Below are positions 7,713-15,262 of a stretch of 16,397 bases of DNA, piece by piece; position 1 is the first letter of the stretch, and each line of letters starts with the position of its first letter. The stretch comes from Alphaproteobacteria bacterium (GTDB taxonomy: Bacteria > Pseudomonadota > Alphaproteobacteria > Sphingomonadales > Rhodothalassiaceae). Below the pieces are notes generated by a model, which saw nothing but the letters and a program-made list of their open reading frames with translations, was not told the DNA's origin and did not search any database. The stretch spans positions 1 to 16,397 of the forward strand of contig RFIU01000254.1 in assembly GCA_003695555.1 (NCBI GenBank), in the 5' to 3' direction. The translations under genes were made by a program, and so were the position numbers.

Positions 7713-10145
7713 ATGATGTTGCGCGCATGGCAGGGATCGCAGGAAAAGGCGCCGCCATCAAGGATGGCGCATGATGGCGCCGGGCTGCAGCGTTCCCGGC
7801 CTTGTCGTTCGCTGGGCAGGGGCTCGTCAGGTCTCAGTCTCTCTGTCCTTCTGATGGGACTGCTTCTTCTTCATCCCGCACGAATGGCGGTTCGGGCCGG
7901 TCATCTTCGACCTGCCGAAGAGATCCGCGAACAGAATTCCCCGATGCCGCTGCTGACGCACAGCGATGGTTCGTCGACATCATCCGGGCAGGAAGACGCG
8001 GCTGAAACGGGCAGGGGCGCCGCGGTTGCCGCCGGAGAACCCCTTGATGGCGATGCCGATCGGGCCCGATCTCTCGGCGAGCGATTGCTGGCACAAGGCA
8101 TCCTCTGGGACGATCGGGAACTTTCCCGCCTGCGCGACAGCTTGAGCCATCTTTCCGGTCGTGCACGGCTTGCCCGCCGCTATCAGATTCTTCGGCGGCT
8201 GATCTGGCTTGGCAGGCCGCAAGAGCTGGAAAAGGAAGTCGCGCGTCTGGAAGCGGAAAGCGCCGTGGCGGACGCCGACGACTGGCATGACATCGCACGT
8301 CTGGTCCGTGCCTGGCTGCCGGCAATGCACGGCCGTCATGAAGAGACGGTTGCGGTGTTTGCTGCATTTGCCACAGCCTATGCCGTGCGCCCCGCGGCGG
8401 CGCATGTGCAGGCCAGAATGGAAGCGATGATCGCGCGTCTGGAAGCGGATCTCGGGCGTCCTGAGCGGGCGATGGCCGCGATGGCGGCCGCCTATCGTTA
8501 TCTCGATGACGTGGAAGGCGAAAGGCATCGGCCTCTTGCGCGTGAGCTCGCTATGCAGTTCGGTGCGATCTCCGCCCGCTATCTCGATATCGAGTCGATG
8601 GTGCGCGCATATCGGGAAGCCTTGGCGCTGTCATTGCCGGGAGACCTTTCGCCCAATGTCGCCCAGGCCGTCCATGCGCTGGGCGAAGTGCTTGCCCGGC
8701 ACCATCACCATGCGACGGCGAATCGACTGTTCGAAGGGCTGCGTGACCTCGGACGCCGCCGGGCCGCGCCGAAGGCGATCTTTCTCGGCGAATTTGGTCT
8801 GATGAAGGTGGCCCACAATCAGGAGCGCTTCGCCGAATCGGATGCCCATGCGCGTGCCGCGCTTGCCGCCGGCACGCCATCCGTCTTCAATCGGGCCGTG
8901 ATTGCCCAGTACATGGCCCTGAATTCCCTGGGCCGCGGCGACATCAGCGCGGCACGCCGACATTTCGAAACCGCACATACCGCGCTCACCATGCTTCCCG
9001 AGGGTATGGATGCGGAAACGGCCAGCTATGATCCACTGATCGAGGCCGAAATTCTGGCAAGGCAGGGGCGCGAAGAGGAAGCGCTGAGCGCCATGCGGCG
9101 TCATGTGCGGATGCGTCTGCGCGCCGTCCACCATCTCTATCGGCGGGAAAGCGCCTTCCTGCTCTCGCGGCTCGAAGGCGAGCTCGATGCCGCCCGCCTG
9201 CGATCTTCCGAAATCATCGCCGAAACCTCCCGCAAGCGCCTTATATTGCATCAACAGAGTACCGGAATGTTTGCGGCCGGCATTCTTGCTTTCGCTCTTC
9301 TTGCCGCCTTCTTCTGGCAGCGGCGGATCGCCGGAAGGCTGCGCGCAGCCCGCCGGGCCGCGGATGCCGCAAATCGGGCGAAGTCGGAATTCCTTGCCAA
9401 TATCAGCCATGAGCTTCGAACACCGCTCAATGCGATCATCGGTTTTTCCGAGATGATGGAGCGTGAAATGCTCGGGAAGCTCGGCGATGCGCGCTATCGG
9501 GACTACGCTGCGGCCGTCCATCGCTCCGGCAGCCACCTGCTGGCGGTGATCGACGACATCATCGATCTTTCACGCATCGAGGCCGGGGAATTCCGGCTTG
9601 AAGAAGAGGTCGGCGAAATTCGTCCCGATATCGAGGCAGCCAGAGAGCTCGTCAGTCAGGATATGGAAAGACAGGAGCAGCACCTTGTTCTTGATATCCC
9701 GCATGACTTTCCAAGGCTGCTGGCCGACCATCGTCTGCTGCGTCAGATCTTCCTCAATCTTCTCTCGAACGCGGTCAAGTTCTCGCCGCCCGGAGCGCAG
9801 ATCATCGTCCGAGCCCGGGTCGATCAGAGCGACGGCCCAGGCGGCAGGCGCGATGTCGGGCGTGCCGCCGAGGGCGCCCGCGGTCGTCTGCGTTTCGTCG
9901 TCCAGGATGACGGACCCGGCCTGAGCGAGGAAGAGCGGCGAATCGCGCTCGAACCCTATGGTCAGGTTTCGGCGACCACCGGTCATGAGGGAAGGGGAAG
10001 CGGTCTCGGCCTTTCTCTGGTTCAGCGCTTCGTGGCATTGCATGGCGGCGGTTTCGCGCTCGATTCCATGCCGGGGCATGGCACGAAAGCGCATTTCTGG
10101 CTGCCCGGCTGGCGGGCGGTGCAGAATGCGCCCCGCGAAGACTGA
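7713..10145 (+). CDS. TPR-containing membrane sensor histidine kinase (paralogue 1)
   Basis: An 810-residue kinase. Hydrophobic residues 41-58 form a signal or first membrane helix. Residues about 117-505 are alanine- and arginine-rich paired helices of TPR type, predicted outside the cytoplasm. Residues 518-535 are a transmembrane helix. HisKA follows with phospho-acceptor H566 in NISHELRTP, then HATPase_c with N686 (NLLSNAVKF), DDGPG (732-736) and GSGLGL (762-767). The catalytic half is of the PleC/PdhS type: ALEPYGQV, then LHGG and GHGTKAHFWLP. A Gly/Arg-rich insertion (about 703-724) lies before the DDGPG box. No receiver domain is attached and no response regulator is encoded nearby. GAGG at 7702-7705 supports the ATG at 7713. 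A weak promoter-like pair, TTGGAG at 7600 and CAGAAT at 7623, lies upstream. Kinase call firm; topology and TPR call inferred. Confidence 0.92.
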   Translation: MMLRAWQGSQEKAPPSRMAHDGAGLQRSRPCRSLGRGSSGLSLSVLLMGLLLLHPARMAVRAGHLRPAEEIREQNSPMPLLTHSDGSSTSSGQEDAAETGRGAAVAAGEPLDGDADRARSLGERLLAQGILWDDRELSRLRDSLSHLSGRARLARRYQILRRLIWLGRPQELEKEVARLEAESAVADADDWHDIARLVRAWLPAMHGRHEETVAVFAAFATAYAVRPAAAHVQARMEAMIARLEADLGRPERAMAAMAAAYRYLDDVEGERHRPLARELAMQFGAISARYLDIESMVRAYREALALSLPGDLSPNVAQAVHALGEVLARHHHHATANRLFEGLRDLGRRRAAPKAIFLGEFGLMKVAHNQERFAESDAHARAALAAGTPSVFNRAVIAQYMALNSLGRGDISAARRHFETAHTALTMLPEGMDAETASYDPLIEAEILARQGREEEALSAMRRHVRMRLRAVHHLYRRESAFLLSRLEGELDAARLRSSEIIAETSRKRLILHQQSTGMFAAGILAFALLAAFFWQRRIAGRLRAARRAADAANRAKSEFLANISHELRTPLNAIIGFSEMMEREMLGKLGDARYRDYAAAVHRSGSHLLAVIDDIIDLSRIEAGEFRLEEEVGEIRPDIEAARELVSQDMERQEQHLVLDIPHDFPRLLADHRLLRQIFLNLLSNAVKFSPPGAQIIVRARVDQSDGPGGRRDVGRAAEGARGRLRFVVQDDGPGLSEEERRIALEPYGQVSATTGHEGRGSGLGLSLVQRFVALHGGGFALDSMPGHGTKAHFWLPGWRAVQNAPRED

Positions 10146-10164
10146 AGGTTGGCCATCCAATGGA

Positions 10165-10199
10165 AAAGGCGGGCCGCGCCGCGACCCGCCTTTCCTTTT
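10165..10199. terminator. Bidirectional intrinsic terminator between kinase 1 and the convergent secreted-protein gene
   Basis: AAAGGCGGG (10165-10173) pairs perfectly with CCCGCCTTT (10185-10193) around an 11-base loop, followed by CCTTTT. On the other strand the stem is followed by TTTTCC. It lies 20 bases after the kinase stop and 35 bases after the stop of the opposite gene, so it can end both transcripts. Confidence 0.75.
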
Positions 10200-10233
10200 G
10201 TCTGTATAGATGTCGAACCCGGCCGGGATCGGC

Positions 10234-11289
10234 TCAACGCTGGCGTGCCCGCCGTGCAGCGGAGACACGCTCAAGCCGTTCGGCCGCCCGGATCAGATCC
10301 GGCCTGTTGAAGGCGCGGCGGTGAAAGGCAGTCGCCCGATAAGGGTGCGTCAGATGGACATTCTCGAGCATCGGGCCGAGCGCATTGGGAATGCCGCTGA
10401 CCGTATTGAGGCTCATCGAATCGATCCAGAATGGACCGCTGGCCCCGCGATCCGACATTGCCAGACCAAAGAACTCCAAGGGAATCCAGTGGATGCCCGG
10501 TTCCAGGCGTACGGCGTTCTGAGCGGTGGCCAGCGGCTTGCCGCTGACGTCGTGGAGGCTGGCTGAAAGATGGAAGCGCCCGGCCGCCTCGACTTGCGCT
10601 TCGGCAAGGATGACCAGATTGCCGTCCTCAAGCCGGTCACGCACCCGACCGGTCAGGTGGGCTGCCGGATGACTGTACTGGAAACCGCCGACCGCCTTCA
10701 TTTCGTCGCCGGCGGAATTGCGCGCGGTGACGATGACGGCAAGGCTCTCAGCCTGTCCGATCGGCGGTTCATGCGCCGCCGGCAGGGTGAAGCTGCCCGT
10801 ATAGATGCCGTCTCCGCGGCGACGGTCGACTCCCAGGCCGTCATCGCGAAGCGTCACCTTCCCCACCTCGCCCGACTGACGACCGGTGATCACCGCGCCA
10901 ACCTTCCAGCCCCGCAAGCCGCGCTTTGCGCCCCGCAACCGGGGCATGTCGGCATCCTTGCCGGGCGGGGTGACCAGACGGGCATGGATGATCGCCGTAT
11001 CGCCCTTCTCGAAGCGGATGTCGGAGCTCCACACTTCCAGCGCGCCGCCATCGTCGCGGGGCAGCGCAAGATGGCTCGGCACCCGCTTCGCCTTGAGCGG
11101 ATCCGGTTGGCCGTCGGGCACCGGCTGGCACCATTCGGGATAACGCGCCATCTGCCGGTATTCGGCCGCCGCCTGTGCGGCGATGTCGGGAACCGGACGG
11201 ACGCCGGTCTTCTGAAGAGTCTGGGCTTGCGTGCTCGGGGCGGCGAGAAGAAACGCCGCTGCGAACAGGGTCGCTGCTGTGGCTTTCAT
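10234..11289 (-). CDS. Secreted beta-rich protein with DDG...GDG loop (choice-of-anchor-X-like)
   Basis: A 351-residue exported protein. The signal peptide MKATAATLFAAAFLLAAPSTQAQ is clear and a single cysteine remains in the mature part. The centre has alternating beta-strand patterns. Around residues 147-167, LRDDGLGVDRRRGDGIYTG followed by SFTLP fits the D-D-G...D...G-D-G-x-Y-t-G turn seen in Ig-like and 'choice-of-anchor X' extracellular domains, where the aspartates probably bind calcium. The later FGLAMSDRGASGPFWIDSMSL also resembles the final strands of such domains. No catalytic motif is seen, so a binding or adhesive role is more likely than an enzymatic one; the family name is tentative. 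The ATG at 11289 has AAGGAG upstream; the frame extends to 11376 but would overlap the hydrolase gene. It is the second gene of an operon, 20 bases after the hydrolase. Confidence 0.75.
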   Translation of the reverse strand: MKATAATLFAAAFLLAAPSTQAQTLQKTGVRPVPDIAAQAAAEYRQMARYPEWCQPVPDGQPDPLKAKRVPSHLALPRDDGGALEVWSSDIRFEKGDTAIIHARLVTPPGKDADMPRLRGAKRGLRGWKVGAVITGRQSGEVGKVTLRDDGLGVDRRRGDGIYTGSFTLPAAHEPPIGQAESLAVIVTARNSAGDEMKAVGGFQYSHPAAHLTGRVRDRLEDGNLVILAEAQVEAAGRFHLSASLHDVSGKPLATAQNAVRLEPGIHWIPLEFFGLAMSDRGASGPFWIDSMSLNTVSGIPNALGPMLENVHLTHPYRATAFHRRAFNRPDLIRAAERLERVSAARRARQR

Positions 11290-11309
11290 GTGACTTCTCC
11301 TTCGCCGAC

Positions 11310-12320
11310 TCAATAGAGCATGCTGATGAAGGCGGCGGTCGTCAGGCTCGTCGCCACCAGCGTGTTGGGAGCGCATGGCGACCCGTTGCAGGTCCAGATG
11401 CCATCAGGCACCTGCCGGCGGTCATCGGAATCGCTGTCGTCACGCTCATCGCTGTGGTTTTCGTGGGCAGCATCGAGATTGCGGAAGCCTGACACCTCCT
11501 GCTTGGCCGAATTGCCGCAGACGTCACCATTGTCGTAACTCGCCGTCGCACTGCCGTTGCAGGCGAAGATCGAAGCATACTGGACGACCCCGTCATCTTC
11601 GCCCGACAGGCACAGGCTGGCGCCGAAGATCGCCTCGAATCCGCCGGTCAGATAGACATTGCGGCCCGGAGCGTTCGAAAAGGTGCGCACCTGCACGTCA
11701 TCGGCGCTGCGCAGCCAGAAGGTCGCCGCATCACAGTCCTGGATGAAGGAGGCGATGAAATTGCACAGCAGCCCTGAATCGCCGCATACCGCATCCGCGC
11801 CTTCGGACCCGCGGTGCGCTCCACCGACCGCGATCACCAGGCCGATACGCTGAGAGACGGTATCATAGGGGCCATTGAGATTGAAATTGGGATCGCTGGC
11901 GCTGTCATTGCCCAGAATGAAGTCCATGACCGTGCCGCCCATCGAATGGGCGATCACCCAGAAGCTGCCGCCCTGCGCCCATGTCTGGGCACAGCGATGA
12001 CCGCCACCGTCCGCGCCGCCATTGGTGGCATTGACGATCTCGTTGGCGACTTCACCGGCTGCCTGGGCGTCCCAATAGGGCTTGGTGCCATTGTAGCCGA
12101 CGACATAGTAGGATGCCTGGAAGCTCTTCGTCGCGGTACGCACGAAGTCATGCGAGCCGTTCACCCAATAGTTCCGGGCGTTGTTCCAGTTCGTGAATGT
12201 GCCGGTATCCGTCTGTTTTCCATGTACGAAAATCAGACAGGGTGCGGCCTGCGCCGCAATCGCCGAGACTAGCCACAAGACGGCGGCCAGCCCGACGGAC
12301 ATGAGGATTCGCAACCCCAT
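11310..12320 (-). CDS. Secreted alpha/beta-hydrolase, lipase-like (AHSMGG motif)
   Basis: A 336-residue exported protein with signal peptide MGLRILMSVGLAAVLWLVSA ending near AAQAA. The fold markers are LIFVHGK (oxyanion strand, about 29-35) and VIAHSMGGTV with nucleophile S126. The AxSxG form is the one used by Bacillus-type lipases instead of GxSxG. SGEDDGVVQYAS (D242 or D243) would supply the acid, and DAAHENHSD (H286 or H289) the histidine. The mature protein has many cysteines (for example 110, 179, 186, 196, 237, 254, 268, 311, 316), suggesting disulfide bonds in the periplasm or outside. An aspartate-rich stretch (about 291-300) follows the histidine. An ester- or lipid-hydrolysing role is likely, substrate unknown. 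GGAGGGGAG just upstream is a strong ribosome site. First gene of a two-gene operon; its leader is structured. Confidence 0.85.
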   Translation of the reverse strand: MGLRILMSVGLAAVLWLVSAIAAQAAPCLIFVHGKQTDTGTFTNWNNARNYWVNGSHDFVRTATKSFQASYYVVGYNGTKPYWDAQAAGEVANEIVNATNGGADGGGHRCAQTWAQGGSFWVIAHSMGGTVMDFILGNDSASDPNFNLNGPYDTVSQRIGLVIAVGGAHRGSEGADAVCGDSGLLCNFIASFIQDCDAATFWLRSADDVQVRTFSNAPGRNVYLTGGFEAIFGASLCLSGEDDGVVQYASIFACNGSATASYDNGDVCGNSAKQEVSGFRNLDAAHENHSDERDDSDSDDRRQVPDGIWTCNGSPCAPNTLVATSLTTAAFISMLY

Positions 12321-12346
12321 CGTTCTTCTCCCCTCCGATACTTCAG

Positions 12347-12370
12347 GCCATGCGCCGACCGGTGCATGGC
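12347..12370 (-). promoter_or_regulatory. Strong hairpin in the hydrolase mRNA leader
   Basis: GCCATGCGCC (12347-12356) and GGTGCATGGC (12361-12370) form a 10-bp stem with one imperfect pair and a 4-base loop. It lies 27-50 bases upstream of the hydrolase start. A second, shorter hairpin (CGGGCC/GGCCCG, 12385-12402) lies just beyond it. Confidence 0.45.
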
Positions 12371-12872
12371 GTTCTCCCCCTTTCCGGGCCGAAACGGGCC
12401 CGCAACCCGTCTATACACCTATCAGTCGCTAATCTTCAGATCAATACATGCAATGAGATAGAAATGCGACGATCCATCCCTTTCAGAGGACCGAAGGTTT
12501 CGCATTTTTTCCGTATCCCCGGATGGCCCTTCTGATGGCGGCAGGGGGCAGAGGGCCGCTTGTCCTGCGCCGGTCTGACGATACGTCGGCCGCAAGGGGC
12601 AAGCTTCGCGGTTTTTGCCGGTGTATGAATCCATGGTCGTCCCGTTAACCACGTAGCAAGGATCCGAAAGCAATGATGGAGGCGGGTTCGGAACGGAATG
12701 CCGCCGGGGACCGAGGGCATGAGAGACAACAAGTGCAGGGAAGACGGGTCGCCGAGGACCCGCACCGCTATCGTAATGCGGGATGCTGGCCGGGACACGG
12801 GGGCCAAAGGCCATGAGTGAATTATGTCCGGGCCGAAAGCGGCACACCGAAAGTTGGAACAGGGATGACGGT

Positions 12873-12880
12873 GGGGGGAG
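12873..12880 (+). promoter_or_regulatory. Ribosome-binding site that favours a GTG start for kinase 2
   Basis: GGGGGGAG is followed after 4 bases by GTG at 12885, in frame with the kinase. Starting there places the basic KVRSRGR and the hydrophobic segment where a signal anchor belongs. The in-frame ATGs at 12783 and 12813 lack comparable sites. Confidence 0.5.
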
Positions 12881-12884
12881 CCCA

Positions 12885-15152
12885 GTGATAGGTACACGAT
12901 GGCCAGTCACAGGCCTTTGGACGGCCTGCCGAAAGGTTCGCTCAAGGGGGCGCGCTTGCGGCCTTTTCCTCCTTCTCCTGGTCATGGCCATAATCGGGGG
13001 TGTGCATCCGGGCCTTGCCCTAAACGCCCAGGATGGCACGGAGCAGCCGGCTTCACCTGATGAGTCCGTCGATCGGCGAGCCGAAGCCCTCGCCGAGCGC
13101 ATTGCTGAGCGCGATTTGGTCATGCGGGAAGCGCTGTTTCGCGATCTAGCCGCCAGGGCCCGCGCGGCAACCGGACGCCAGCGTCTTCTGCTGCTCTATC
13201 GGCTGGCGGCTTTCAATGGCGACCTTGAGCGCTGGGACGAGGTCGCGGCGTGGGCCGAGCGGCTGAAGAATGAGGCATTGCGACAGCAGGATGCAGGCTT
13301 CGAGCGTCTCGGCCGCCTCTACGGCATCTATGCCAAGGCACTGGAGCGGGGCTATGAGCGCGCTGTCCAGGAGCTGATGAAGGTGCGTGATGAGGCGCGC
13401 GCGGCCAATGATCGTCTGTCCGAGATTCAGGCGGAAGAGATGATCGCGCTCACCACGCCACCGATCGGTCAGGTGAACCGGGCGCTGGTCGCAGCACGAC
13501 GGGCGCTGGACCAACTGCGCCGTTATCAGGGGCCGCTGAAGTCCCGGCTCGAAATCGAGCTGTCGATGACGCTCGGCTATGTCTATGCCGGGCTGGGCGA
13601 TATCGATCTGATGCTCACCCGCTATGAGGCGGTGGTCGAGGACGGACCGGCCGTCGGCGAGCCGGTCGATGGCGAGACGATTCTCTACAATGTCGCCCGT
13701 ACCCTGCTTGATCGTGGTCACTATCGGACTTCGCATGCTCTCTATCGCACCCTCTATGAGGTCGCCCGCAGCAATGGACGCGACGACAGCACCTTCTATC
13801 CGCTCTTCGGGCTGGCCCTGACCGCCCATGAGATGGGCGATTACGAAGCATCGCATCGTTATGCGCAGCAGGCGCTGGCCGTGTTTACCCCCGACGAGCG
13901 CTTCATGAACCGTCTCGACATGATGGAGGCGATCAATCTGGCCCGTCTCGGCCGTCTGGATGAGGCGGCCGCTAGGGCGAAGCGTTTCCGAGACTTTCTC
14001 GCCCTCCACACCGATTTGAAGGGCACCGAGCTCGCATCGTCGATGCTCAGGATTGATTCCGAACTCGCTGCCGCACGCGGAAAGACGGGAAAGGCGCTCG
14101 AACTGCTGCGTCGATACGCACGGGAACGGATTCGTGCCGTCAGGGGCAATTTCTCCGAGGACGTGCAGGCGATCCGCGCGCGACTTGAAAACGAGATCGA
14201 CCGCGAGCGTACGGAGCGTGCCCTCATCGAGCGCGAACAGATGCTGGCGGCCCAGAAGCTGCGCGAGCAGAGGTTGTGGCTGGCGCTGATCGCGGCATTG
14301 GCGCTGTTCGCCCTCATTGCATTCGTCTATCAGCGGCGCATGGCGCGCGCCCTGGAGGAAAGTCGGCGTCGGGCCGAGGCGGCCAATCAGGCGAAATCCG
14401 CCTTTCTCGCCAATATCAGCCATGAACTGCGTACGCCGCTCAATGCGATCATCGGCTTTTCCGAAATGCTCGGCCGGGAATTCTTCGGTCCGCTGGGCGG
14501 AAATGGGCGCTATCGGGAATATGCGGATGCCATCCATCGATCGGGGCGCCATCTGCTCGACGTGATCAATGACGTGCTCGATCTCTCGCGGGTCGAGGCG
14601 GGGCGGATGGAACTACAGGAAGAACGCGTCGCACTCTCCGACGTCGTGACTGCCGCCGTCGATCTCATTGAGACGGAGGTCGCCCGGCGAGGCCAGCAGC
14701 TCGAGATCGCACATCGGCAGGAAGATCTGGCGATCCGTGCCGATCGCCGCATCCTGCGCCAGATCCTTCTCAATCTTCTCTCTAATGCGACGAAGTTCAC
14801 CCCGACGGGTGGTCGGATCCGGGTCGAAACGGGCCTGTCTGATGAAGGCGAACCCATCATCGCGGTCATCGACAACGGGCACGGCATGGATGAAAAGGAA
14901 ATCGCGCTTGCTCTGGAGCCGTTCGGGCAGGTTCAGTCCGTCATGTCGCGCAATCACGAGGGAACCGGCCTCGGACTTGCGCTGGTGCGCACCTTCGCCG
15001 AATTGCATGGGGGCCGTTTTGTCCTGACATCGCGCAAGGGCGAAGGAACCCGCGCCGAAGTCCGTTTCCCGGCAGATCGCCGTGTCGGCGGCAGCGGGAA
15101 GACGGACGCTGACGGCGAGGATCCGCCGCTTCGCATCGTCGCCCATGGATAA
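12885..15152 (+). CDS. TPR-containing membrane sensor histidine kinase (paralogue 2)
   Basis: A 755-residue kinase counted from GTG 12885. Residues about 24-46 form a signal or first membrane helix after a basic stretch (KVRSRGR). Residues about 60-430 are TPR-like helix pairs, for example ALTAHEMGDYEASHRYAQQA and NLARLGRLDEAAARAKRF. A short coiled coil (about 434-461) leads to a transmembrane helix (about 464-482). HisKA has H513 in NISHELRTP; HATPase_c has N634 (NLLSNATKF), DNGHG (663-667) and GTGLGL (693-698), ending in LHGG and FP as in PleC/PdhS-type kinases. It is a paralogue of the kinase at 7713: over the 27 residues around the histidine, 25 are identical, whereas the sensor halves have diverged strongly. 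No receiver domain is present. ATG 12783 would add 34 residues and remains possible. Confidence 0.92.
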   Translation: MIGTRWPVTGLWTACRKVRSRGRACGLFLLLLVMAIIGGVHPGLALNAQDGTEQPASPDESVDRRAEALAERIAERDLVMREALFRDLAARARAATGRQRLLLLYRLAAFNGDLERWDEVAAWAERLKNEALRQQDAGFERLGRLYGIYAKALERGYERAVQELMKVRDEARAANDRLSEIQAEEMIALTTPPIGQVNRALVAARRALDQLRRYQGPLKSRLEIELSMTLGYVYAGLGDIDLMLTRYEAVVEDGPAVGEPVDGETILYNVARTLLDRGHYRTSHALYRTLYEVARSNGRDDSTFYPLFGLALTAHEMGDYEASHRYAQQALAVFTPDERFMNRLDMMEAINLARLGRLDEAAARAKRFRDFLALHTDLKGTELASSMLRIDSELAAARGKTGKALELLRRYARERIRAVRGNFSEDVQAIRARLENEIDRERTERALIEREQMLAAQKLREQRLWLALIAALALFALIAFVYQRRMARALEESRRRAEAANQAKSAFLANISHELRTPLNAIIGFSEMLGREFFGPLGGNGRYREYADAIHRSGRHLLDVINDVLDLSRVEAGRMELQEERVALSDVVTAAVDLIETEVARRGQQLEIAHRQEDLAIRADRRILRQILLNLLSNATKFTPTGGRIRVETGLSDEGEPIIAVIDNGHGMDEKEIALALEPFGQVQSVMSRNHEGTGLGLALVRTFAELHGGRFVLTSRKGEGTRAEVRFPADRRVGGSGKTDADGEDPPLRIVAHG

Positions 15153-15166
15153 AGGCCCGTGGCCTT

Positions 15167-15185
15167 GGGGTGTCTTACCCCTTTT
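15167..15185 (+). terminator. Weak intrinsic terminator after kinase 2
   Basis: GGGGT (15167-15171) and ACCCC (15177-15181) form a 5-bp stem with a 5-base loop, followed by TTTT. An additional small stem, AAGGCC/GGCCTT, lies just before it. The stem is short, so read-through into the next gene is plausible. Confidence 0.4.
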
Positions 15186-15262
15186 GCCCTGATGAGCAGG
15201 CCGTGATACACTTTCTATAGGAATCATCGAGGTGGTGCCGCAAGAGGGGTCCGGGGGGCACG

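Larger units (their letters stand above)
12321..12884. other. 564-base divergent intergenic region with hairpins and an AT-rich core
   Basis: No convincing gene is seen; open frames here are antisense or low-quality. It separates the hydrolase operon (leftward) from kinase 2 (rightward). An AT-rich core at about 12408-12470 contrasts with the surrounding GC and probably holds the hydrolase promoter: on the minus strand TATAGA (12410-12415) could be a -10 box, although no good -35 was found. Other inverted repeats are 12525-12557 (GGCCCT/AGGGCC core) and 12745-12762 (CGGGTC/GACCCG). A TTAACC at 12645-12650 resembles half of an alphaproteobacterial CtrA site, but the second half is poor. Confidence 0.5.

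Noticed and set aside
10234..11289. The hydrolase partner as a lipase-specific foldase (Lif-type)
   Set aside because: Lif proteins are membrane-anchored and helical; this one has a cleavable signal and beta-strand patterns with a DDG...GDG loop.
12645..12659. CtrA-type binding site (TTAA-N7-TTAA)
   Set aside because: Only the first half (TTAACC) fits; the second half reads GCAA.
12422..13123. A 233-residue minus-strand frame across the kinase 2 upstream region
   Set aside because: Its composition is arbitrary (Pro/Ser/Arg-rich), it overlaps the kinase signal region, and it covers the AT-rich probable promoter.
13146..14552. A 468-residue open frame on the minus strand inside kinase 2
   Set aside because: It is the complement of a firmly identified kinase, has no recognisable domain, and long antisense frames are common in GC-rich genes.
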